Shown here one piece after another: positions 56,204 to 64,000 of a stretch of 64,000 nt of DNA. The notes below the pieces were generated by a model that searched no databases, was not told the origin of the DNA, and worked only from the letters and a program-made list of their open reading frames with translations. This stretch comes from Hofstenia miamia (Eukaryota; Xenacoelomorpha; Acoela). The stretch is taken from NCBI GenBank assembly GCA_004352715.1, contig SCFE01000014.1, forward strand, positions 1,613,426 through 1,677,425. Reading direction: 5' to 3'. Both the position numbers and the translations under genes were made by a program. Each line of letters starts with the position of its first letter. Position 1 is the first letter of the stretch.

Positions 56204-57422
56204 TGTCACAAATTGTCCCAAGTATCCGAAATCATGGGCGAAAATGTCCATATTTACACATGGAATTCACTTAGGTGTACCAGTGTATTATGCGATTATT
56301 TAACCAATAGCATTTGATATTATCCAAATTTTTGGCGTTGAATTCACTCTGCTTTGTATGGTTAAGGGTAATTTTGATTATTTAATGCACTTTGTGACTC
56401 TTCGTAAAATTTTTGCTTATATTTAAACAATTTTAGGGAGTTTTGAACATTTTCTATAGCATTGACAATGACTTTAAATTTCCATTCCATAAAATGATTT
56501 CCATTTACATAATCTGGAAATGGAATGGAAATTTTCATTTCTATTTGCAACCCTGGGAACCTGGTGTGGTTTTTCAGCTATCATATCGAGTAGAAAATAA
56601 AAGTAAAATTTTTGAGATGTCAAATGCAAAAGGCTGTAGTTTTTTTATAAATTTAGCATATGAACAATCTCCAATGGAGACCCAGAAAGCCAATATGTGG
56701 TTGAAATACATTGAAAGGCCTTTTTCACTTCTCAAAAAGTAAGAAACTTTAGAATGCATGCTGTAATCACGGCTGGCATTTGGCTGTAATATAATCAAAA
56801 CGACGTCATAAATACACCCCGCCCAGGCCAACACTTGATGTAACAAGTCGCGTTTGATAACCAATTCAAAGAATTAGTTATCTTAAAGTTTTCTAAAACA
56901 TTTTGTCTTTTTGATAATTTTAAAAAATTACATTATTCAAATATAATGACCCCATTAAATTTAAGCAAACATTTTTCTATTTCGCAAAATCAATTATTGA
57001 GGTGTATTAAATTTCCAGAACAAGCCTACATTAATAGAAATGTGTATCTAAGGTTCTTACTTTGAGATCGAGTATTTCTTACTTGTAAGACGCTAATTTT
57101 TTTGGTGAACTGTTCGCTTCAAATTTCCTTTCTGTTCATTTCGAAACAAATGAAATAGTTGTAAGGCTACAAAGATAATTTCTGAAATTTTTCATATTGT
57201 ACACCAATTACTGCATGTAGGAGTATTTATTGCTTCCTTTCGATTTTTATTCTACAAATTGCTAGGCCGTGAAAGAGGAAGGTCACAATATTGAAAGAAA
57301 TCAACTTCTTCCACCTAGATATTTTTGCTTTTCGTCAAAAAATAATATAAAGTAAAGAACATATTTCAATAGGGAATAGGTGAGTAGTCACAACTATAAT
57401 GTACATATATATACTTATATCA
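56204..57422. other. Intergenic sequence with a hAT-like end
   Basis: Near 56472-56554 a hairpin-forming AAATTTCCATTCCAT pair is followed by CTATTTGCAACCCTG, which inverted is CAGGGTTGCAAATAG, a hAT-like terminus. I could not find its partner end. The open frames at 56443-56864 overlap it and have no motif. Confidence 0.35.
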
Positions 57423-58196
57423 GGCACTTTGTCACTTTTTGTTCATATATATATATATATATATATATATCCATATATACGGCACTTTGACACTTTTTGT
57501 TCATTTATATTCGGCGCTTTGTCAATACAAGAAATATATATTAGCGCTTTGTCAGTAAAAAACTATTGTGGCCCTTTTTTGCACAAAAAACTTCATTTTT
57601 ATTAAATAAAAATATTTTTACACAATGAAGCGCATAAACTGTCTGTAAAAAGTGTTTTATCAGTGTTAAACATCAAATTTATTACATACATCAATGAATA
57701 GGCTTGGACATTTCATTTCAAAAATCTATTGATACAAAGCTGTATTAACATTTTCAAGCACTAAATTAAAACAAAAAACCACTAGATAGCTAATGACAAA
57801 AGTGTAGTAACCGAAATTAAAACAACAGTTCTTGTAAACTAAAATCATTTGAAGGTTTATTTATTATTTTTCCCTTGCAACATTTCATTTTTGGGCAAGA
57901 TTTAGAAGGTCTCATTGACAAGAAAACATGGGCTTTCATTTAAGGCATTGCAATAATAATCTATGTAATTTTTGATTCGTTTTGGGAAAGCGACAAATAA
58001 AAAATACAACATATCGGATGGTTAAATCAGCAGATTGTAGCATTGTTACTTTCAAGATTTTTGGAAGGGAAAATTCTTGTTTTTGTTAGTCAAATGATTT
58101 CTAATACCTTTGTTCTTTTAAAATTTATCAATTCCTAAGCGTTATCCGTATTCTGTTTTTGTGCAATAACAGAAAACCTGAAAAAGACAAAGCGCC
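57423..58196. repeat. Element-like block with repeated GGCRCTTTGTCA ends
   Basis: GGC(A/G)CTTTGTCA-like units occur four times on the left (57423, 57481, 57513, 57543) and once inverted on the right (GACAAAGCGCC, 58186-58196). It could be a non-autonomous DNA transposon with a multiplied left end; it has no ORF and no clear target duplication. Confidence 0.4.
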
Positions 58197-58786
58197 ATTA
58201 AAAATATACATAAAGAGTTATAGAAAGGCGATTACAATTTTCAATTTGACTGAAAAACTTAAAATTGTAAACCAAACATTAAATTGTTTGAATTCTCGAG
58301 TTTGTAAATTGGTTTAGTAAACTCTGAAGTCAAGTTGGTCTTAATCAATGTCGTTATTAACTTTGCTACTTCTTATCTCGGTATATTATATACAGCTTGG
58401 AATTTACAATGTTTCAGCTATACATCATTGTCATAAATTAGAAGAATTTCAGAAGAGGTTCGAATGCTGCATAAATACCATCCTCTTTCATTCTGGTTCC
58501 TCTAATAAATGCGTGAAATTCGCAAACACCACTTAGAACTAAAATATGGAGATTACATTGAGTTTTATGTTAATTTTGTAGTGTGTGGATTTATAACTTG
58601 AAAATTTACTTTGAACCAATGTTTATCATCTATTATTTATTCATAAGAAAAAAACTATGAGCAAGTTAGTTCAGAACAGATTGAAACTTTTAGAACAAGG
58701 CAGCAGCCAGCAATCGAAAACTACAACAGCAACCTTGACAGTGATGTAGACGAGCATAGTTGTTTCATGAGAACACAAATAGATAT
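58197..58786. other. Sequence 3' of the retrotransposon insertion
   Basis: No exon recognised. The plus frame at 58348-58536 begins with a hydrophobic run like a signal peptide but lacks further support. Confidence 0.4.
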
Positions 58787-58787
58787 T

Positions 58788-58822
<35 letters not shown>

Positions 58823-58832
58823 TAATAACAGT
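58787..58832. repeat. (AAT)n tail of the retrotransposon
   Basis: The trinucleotide run abuts the 3' UTR of the minus-strand element. CR1-like elements often end in short tandem repeats rather than polyA, and the copy at 11.8 kb has a similar ATT tail. Confidence 0.75.
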
Positions 58833-58940
58833 TAAAGACAATTTATTGCGTAAGTTAGTAACAAGAACTACAAACTAACACACAAACAAATATAAATATA
58901 CAAAAATATAAATATGCACCTTACTTAAAGGGCTTAAAAT

Positions 58941-61900
58941 TTATATAAATTGAGTCCAGGTGCTTAATTCATTTGTAATTCCAATTAATAATTGCTTTTC
59001 CAGTAAAATTTCTTTTATCTTTTTTTTAAAATGTTTATAATTTTTTTCAGTTTTAATTTCCACATTTAGATCATTCCACAATTTCGAACACATAAATGTA
59101 AATGAATCTTTGCGATTAATATTGCTAAAAAGTTTTTTGTTTCTTTGATTGTGTTTTAAGAAATCATTTAGGAACTTAAAGGAATTTGAGCTATTAACAT
59201 ATTTATGCATTATGCAGAGTGATTGATATTGGATATAATATAAAGGTGAAAGTATCTTATATGTTGATATTAAGTCTCTGACGGATTCGTGTTTAGGGAT
59301 ATAATTGAGTGATCTCAAAGACCAGTTGTACAGTTTTGATAATGATGTTCTATTTTTAGTAGTTATATGTTGGAAGAGAAAGCAGCAATAACTAAATTCA
59401 CTGATTACAAAAGAATTAATAAACTGTTTATGATATGAATTCCCTAGGTGCCGTAAATAATATAAAAATTTAATTCCAGATGCCATTTTTCTTAATTTTA
59501 ATGACAAAAATTCATTAAATTTTAAATCTTGATAAATTGTTACTCCTAAATAACATACTGATTTACATTGCTCAATTACATTTTTATTTATGTTAATTTT
59601 GATATTTTCGGAAATCTTTTGATGTTCCTTTGGTGCAAATATAATAAATTGAGTTTTATTTGCATTAATTTTTAATCTATTATTATCAAAATACGTAATC
59701 AGTGATTCAATGTCTTTAGTCAAAAACTTAGTAGCGTCAAACGGATTTTTCGATGTTCTAATAATACATGTGTCATCAGCGTATTGGTAAATAGTTCCAT
59801 TTTTTAATGATTGAGACATATCGTTTACATAGAGTGCAAATAAGATAGGCCCTAATACTGTGCCTTGTGGAACTCCAAGATTTGTAGTTGTATAGTCTGA
59901 AAAAATTCCGTCCAATTTTACACGCTGTTTTCGATTATTCAAAAAATGCATTATAAGATGTATAGCTAAATGACTGAAGCCCTGTTCAAATAATTTTGCT
60001 TTTAAAACGTTTAAATCCATAGAATTGAATGCCCTACTAAGGTCTAAAAATGCAACAGCCGTAGAAAGATTGTTATTTAGGTTACATTTTAAATTTTCGG
60101 TAATTGAGAGTATGGCATCAGTAGTGCTGAATTTTGGTCTGAATCCAAATTGATGCTCTGATAGAATTTTATTGTCGTTTAAATACTTATATATTTGGGC
60201 AGCTAAAAGTTTTTCAAAAATTTTAGAAAATGGATGCGTTATGCTTATTGGTCGGTAATTAAATGGATCGAGAGGATCTCCTTTCTTATATAGTGGTGAG
60301 ATATCCGAATATTTCAAAACGTCGGGAAAATTATTGTCAATAATACATTGATTGAAAGCTAACAGGATGTATTCTTCGAATATATAAAAGTATTTTTTTA
60401 TTATGAAATATGGTAGATTACTTGAACCACAAGATTTTGTTGTGTCTAGTCCTTTGACTACTTTCATTAAATCATGAGAAGAAATTAAATTAAAATTAAA
60501 TTTAGGGTTTTGTTTCAGTTGGCATACACGTTCTTGATATGTATCATGAGAATTAAAATGAAAATTTCCCATTTTTGCAAAAGTTTCATTTAAAATGTTT
60601 GCTATTTGTTTCTTATTTCCATAAAGCTTATTTTTAAAACGTATTTCGTTAATGTTAGTCGATGAACTTTTATTTTTTCCAATCGTTTGGCTCACAAAGT
60701 TCCATTTTCTATTTGATTTATTCATTTGCTCAAAATAATTCTTTATTTTAGCATCATAGTTGTTTTTGCGGTTTTTTTTGATCAATTGCTTTGCCCGTTC
60801 ATAATTAGTCCAATTAGTCGTGCTTGGGTGGGATTTTGCAAGTTCAAACAAGTAGTTTTTATTAATTACTTGCCGCCTGATTACATCCGTATCACGCGGT
60901 TGATCAAAGGCAGATTTTGAATTTCTATTAATGACTTTGCGCTTGATTGGAGCAACTTTGTTTAGTGCTTGAGTAATTTCCCGGATAATGAATCTCAACA
61001 TGTGGTCGCCTTTCGACAATGTGTAAACATAATTAAAGGAAATGTTCTTTAAGAGTTTGATAAAAGTTTTTTCATCAAAGTTATTAAAATCTCTGGAAAA
61101 AATTACTTTTTTTGTTTTAACATGAAGTTTGGAGTTACGGACGTACACACAAAGATTGTGATCACTAAATGATTCGAAAATGAAATTTAAATGAGTGATT
61201 GGGTTATCTGAAATAAAATAATCTATCAAATTTGAATGTCGAGTTGGAGTGGACTTATTAATTATTTTAATATCAAAAATGTCACAAATGCTATCCAATT
61301 TGTGTGATTCGTTAAGATTTAAGTAGTTAGCATTGAAATCACCTAAAATACTTATGTATTTCTTTTCCAGAATTGCATTTTCAATTTCTGTAGACTTATA
61401 ATCGTAAAAGTGGGAAACATAGTTTTTATTTGGATTGTAGCAAACATTTAGTAGTTCAGTTTCCGAAGAATTAATTTTAGAATTGAGTTCAATCCAAAGG
61501 GACTCAAAAATTTCATGTTTTAATTCGAGATCACTTCTGCGTTTCGATTTCATTGATTTTGGAATAATTATTAATAAGCCACCACCCCTTTCTAATCTAT
61601 TTTTGTAATGAATTTCAAACAAACTAGGGTTTGGATTATATAACTCATTTATATTGTCGTAGTCTTTTAGCCAGGTTTCAGTAACTAAGTAAATTGCATT
61701 ATTACCAATTTTGCTAAAGATATTTAAAAATTCAGGGCGATTTGCACAAAGACTTCTAGCATTTATGTAAACAAATTTGAAATTGTTTTTGTAGTTAGCC
61801 ATAATATTTTCTACTTGATTATCAGTATATACTGGACCCGGATTAGTTTCTACATCGCCTGAGAGTAAAATTGTTAATTTGATGATCTCAGTTAGCTGAC

Positions 61901-62081
61901 AGATTATTAATTTATATATTTTTAGTGCACCATAATTTGATGGATGTTTTGTTATTATATTTCGATTATTGTAGCTAAGTTTTAGGGATACAGATGTTGT
62001 AATTTCTAGTTGCCCTTTAAGTAAAATTACAAAGAAGTTTAAAAAGAAAAAGTAACAATAAATGTACCTGAAGAGCGCCAT
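58941..62081 (-). CDS. Intact CR1-like ORF2: 2A-like motif, endonuclease, reverse transcriptase
   Basis: One uninterrupted frame runs from 62321 to a stop at 58941 (1126 codons), but its first 80 codons lie antisense to an inverted ORF1 piece. I therefore start at Met 81 (62081). By numbering from 62321: hydrophobic segment 81-102; 2A-like GDVETNPGP at 155-163; APE-type endonuclease 183-390 (INARSL, TETWL, GDFNAN, SDHN); RT about 615-930 (PLYKKGDPLDPFNYRPIS, FLDLSRAF, GVPQGTVLGP, catalytic YADD at 847-850); then a C-terminal helical region. No inactivating change is visible, so this copy is young. The 3' UTR and (AAT)n tail lie at 58940-58787. Confidence 0.9.
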   Translation of the reverse strand: MALFRYIYCYFFFLNFFVILLKGQLEITTSVSLKLSYNNRNIITKHPSNYGALKIYKLIICQLTEIIKLTILLSGDVETNPGPVYTDNQVENIMANYKNNFKFVYINARSLCANRPEFLNIFSKIGNNAIYLVTETWLKDYDNINELYNPNPSLFEIHYKNRLERGGGLLIIIPKSMKSKRRSDLELKHEIFESLWIELNSKINSSETELLNVCYNPNKNYVSHFYDYKSTEIENAILEKKYISILGDFNANYLNLNESHKLDSICDIFDIKIINKSTPTRHSNLIDYFISDNPITHLNFIFESFSDHNLCVYVRNSKLHVKTKKVIFSRDFNNFDEKTFIKLLKNISFNYVYTLSKGDHMLRFIIREITQALNKVAPIKRKVINRNSKSAFDQPRDTDVIRRQVINKNYLFELAKSHPSTTNWTNYERAKQLIKKNRKNNYDAKIKNYFEQMNKSNRKWNFVSQTIGKNKSSSTNINEIRFKNKLYGNKKQIANILNETFAKMGNFHFNSHDTYQERVCQLKQNPKFNFNLISSHDLMKVVKGLDTTKSCGSSNLPYFIIKKYFYIFEEYILLAFNQCIIDNNFPDVLKYSDISPLYKKGDPLDPFNYRPISITHPFSKIFEKLLAAQIYKYLNDNKILSEHQFGFRPKFSTTDAILSITENLKCNLNNNLSTAVAFLDLSRAFNSMDLNVLKAKLFEQGFSHLAIHLIMHFLNNRKQRVKLDGIFSDYTTTNLGVPQGTVLGPILFALYVNDMSQSLKNGTIYQYADDTCIIRTSKNPFDATKFLTKDIESLITYFDNNRLKINANKTQFIIFAPKEHQKISENIKININKNVIEQCKSVCYLGVTIYQDLKFNEFLSLKLRKMASGIKFLYYLRHLGNSYHKQFINSFVISEFSYCCFLFQHITTKNRTSLSKLYNWSLRSLNYIPKHESVRDLISTYKILSPLYYIQYQSLCIMHKYVNSSNSFKFLNDFLKHNQRNKKLFSNINRKDSFTFMCSKLWNDLNVEIKTEKNYKHFKKKIKEILLEKQLLIGITNELSTWTQFI
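61833..61856 (-). promoter_or_regulatory. 2A-like translational recoding motif in ORF2
   Basis: Codons 156-163 read DVETNPGP, fitting the D-x-E-x-N-P-G-P consensus at which ribosomes skip the Gly-Pro bond. It sits just before the endonuclease, so skipping would release a short hydrophobic leader from the catalytic protein. 2A-like motifs have been described in APE-type non-LTR elements of some invertebrates; activity here is inferred from the motif alone. Confidence 0.75.
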
Positions 62082-62870
62082 GTCTAGTTTTGGAAGGTAT
62101 GTGGAGTCGGAAGAAGTTAATAACTTTGTAGAAGAAGCAAAGAAACTTTTAAATTCATTAATGAAAAAAACATAATTTTTTTGAAAATTTTCAAAGGGAT
62201 ATTGCATGGAATAGTAAGTCACGTTGGCCCAACTATAAATGCAATAAAGGTAAATACCGATGGAATTAAAAACTCTATTGAATATTTTGAACATGATAAA
62301 GTTTCTTATGCAAAAAAGCATCTGTACTTACAAATTCACATTCAACAAGTGCGTCAACAAGTTTGATTGATTTAGAAACTATTGTAGTTTTTGAAAAAAA
62401 TAAATAGTTATGTGGCCAGAAATAGTATAAAAATTAAACAAGAATTCAGTAAGTATTATTTTAAAAAGAAGTTAATTTATGCATATCCACTATCTTGGAG
62501 AGGAATTCACTTACAATTTACTGATAGAAATGAGACTGAAGAAGTAATAAATAATTGGAATAGTAATTGTTTGGGACCTGGTTCAAAAGTAAGAAAACCA
62601 AAAGCTGAAAAGGTAAATTTTTCTGTGTTAATTAGAGATGTACCCAGGGAATACTCAGATGAGCAAATTGCACTATTAACTGGTCATAAAGCTAAACGCT
62701 TTGTAAAGTCAAATGGTGAACTACTTAATACAATAAAATTAGATGGCAAGGATGTAGAAACTGCTAATAACTAATTAATACAGAAGTTTTTATTGATAAT
62801 ATATATTGCCGGTTTAAACATTTAACTCTCGTCAAATTAATGTCAGCAGGAAAGAGCAATACTAATAATA
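62080..62870 (+). pseudogene. Inverted 5' piece of the same retrotransposon (ORF1 remnant)
   Basis: The plus strand reads MSSFGRYVESEEVNNFVEE from an ATG at 62080 that overlaps the minus-strand ATG of ORF2 (shared CATG). After frameshifts comes an open frame at 62391-62774 with FSVLIRDVPREYSDEQIA and KAKRFVKSNGELLNTI, an RRM-like ORF1 pattern. A further shift gives YCRFKHLTLVKLMSAGKS near 62800-62850. ORF1 should precede ORF2 on the same strand; here it is flipped, as in a twin-primed (5'-inverted) insertion. A separate older insertion is the alternative. Confidence 0.65.
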
Positions 62871-62875
62871 GTGAG

Positions 62876-62908
62876 AACCATCAATAATAATAATAAAATA
62901 ATAATAAC

Positions 62909-62949
<41 letters not shown>

Positions 62950-62985
62950 GAAGAAGAAGAAGAAGAGGAATAATAAAATAATAAT
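62876..62985. repeat. (AAT)n/(AAG)n microsatellite
   Basis: A run of AAT with an AAGAAGAAGAAG interruption. It adjoins the 3' end of the next minus-strand element and is probably its tail. Confidence 0.85.
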
Positions 62986-64000
62986 AATATTTATTTTGCA
63001 CTTACAACCCTTGGATTGAATAATAGTGCATTCAACTGCAATTTACGCATTTACAAATTTAACTAAATATATTCAAGTGGACATTACAGCATCTCTGCAA
63101 TTTTAAAAGAGGAGGATGAGGCTAACTACGTATTAGAGATACAGATAATCCTTTCTCTTCTTTTCTTATTCAATTTTATTGTGTATAATATTTTTCATAT
63201 CTTTCGATGATTTCAGAGAATATGAAGCTGTCCTTTAGTCTATTACTTTTGTAAAATAAATCCCCTTCACGTTTGTTTCTTAGCTCATAATTTGTGAATG
63301 ACGATTGTTCTGGGATCAACTTATTCAATGAGTGTGTTGGTTTTCAAATTTGTTGCCATAATCTATTACATAGCATTTGCCGTCGATCATATAATGAAAA
63401 AAATTTGCAGCTATCATTGCTTCAGCATATTCATTATCTCTAAACACTATTTTTAGTGCTCTTTTTTGAATTGCTTCTAATTGCTTTCTTTGTTCTTGTG
63501 TAATGAATGCTGTTGTGCCATAATGGAGCAGCATATTCAATTGTTGACCTTATGAGGGCTTTATATATGGTGATTGTACTTTATTTGGAACATTGCTTCT
63601 CTTTAATTGACGAAGATTTCGCAAATATGATCACTTCTCATTGGTGGAGAAATTTGTTTGAACTGACAAACAGATTCTGTTAGCTTTAAATGAATTTCAT
63701 TAGCAATGTCACTTGGCGAAATTTGACTAAGAGAGCCATCAGTAGTTAGTTGCCTTGATCGAACAGATATACAACTTATTTTCTTAATACAATACCACCA
63801 ATGTGAAGGGTTAACTTGTTTGAGTTCCTTGTCATGATGCTCGTAGTATCTTTCTACTGAAACATTCAAAACTCTGTTAATGAAATTGCGTAATTTTTTA
63901 AATTTAACTAAGTTGCCAGAGTGAAATGCTTGTCCTCTTTTCTTTATGAGTTTCTTAATTTTTGGCCTTATCCATGGCTTGTCATTAGAGAAATCTTTGA
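62986..64000 (-). pseudogene. Internally deleted CR1-like retrotransposon, second family
   Basis: Minus strand from the window edge: a linker NLVKFKKLRNFINRV then YYEHHDKELKQVNPSHWW and CIKKI (63990-63770), the region between endonuclease and RT, and a helix DIANEIHLKLTESV. The RT catalytic core is missing. At 63540-63400 comes the post-RT region (LLHYGTTAFITQEQRKQLE, IQKRALKIVF). The 3' end near 63000 shares CAACCCTTGGATTGAATAAT with the copy at 2.9 kb. The element continues beyond the window. Confidence 0.75.

Noticed and set aside
62181-62321. The first 80 codons of the 1126-codon minus-strand ORF as part of ORF2
   Set aside because: They are antisense to an ORF1-like sequence and precede the inversion point, so they are unlikely to be genuine ORF2 coding sequence.

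Overview
The window looks like a fragment of an AT-rich, highly polymorphic invertebrate animal genome. It has spliced genes with multi-kilobase introns beside very short ones (one of 44 bp), many (AT)n and (AAT)n tracts, and dense transposon fossils. The main gene has a Tie-type receptor ectodomain, which fits a deuterostome; a tunicate is my best guess, but this is inference. There are no bacterial features. The assembly is imperfect: two 1000-N gaps (43895-44894, 47124-48123) and five single Ns. At several of these the sequence repeats itself, so some apparent duplications are unmerged contig overlaps or alleles.

From about 38.8 kb down to 0.8 kb on the minus strand, 18 exons chain together with matching splice phases and no stop. 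They give 1032 codons with neither the start nor the end in the window. Domain order is Ig - Ig - EGF x3 (the order, spacing and motifs of the N-terminal part of Tie/TEK receptors), then CUB, two C-type lectin domains and six LDL-receptor class A repeats. The first half is Tie-like, but the expected third Ig and FN3 domains are replaced by CUB/lectin/LDLa. This is the most interesting object here. A separate minus-strand C-type lectin gene ends at 40340, with two 3' exons visible. On the plus strand, an FN3-plus-transmembrane exon (29.05-29.22 kb) and an acidic terminal exon with a polyA signal (39.75-40.0 kb) hint at an opposite-strand receptor gene threaded through the large introns.

Introns and flanks are filled by mobile elements. 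There are CR1-like non-LTR retrotransposons (2.9-4.7, 11.8-13.5, 27.7-28.6, 45.1-46.5, 58.8-64.0 kb), including one intact ORF2 with a 2A-like motif and an inverted 5' piece. There are two piggyBac fossils (18.8-20.0 and 53.5-56.1 kb), the second apparently captured as two alleles. There is a 1.3-kb Tc1 element (34.9-36.2 kb) and scrambled mariner pieces (32.5-33.8 kb). At least four non-autonomous hAT-type elements have perfect 8-bp target duplications (23.3, 24.6, 34.1 and 36.8 kb).

The right half (48-58 kb) holds almost no host coding sequence apart from a possible Ig-like exon at 49.0-49.3 kb. Exon boundaries, domain calls and repeat ends below were read by eye from the sequence; no searches were run.
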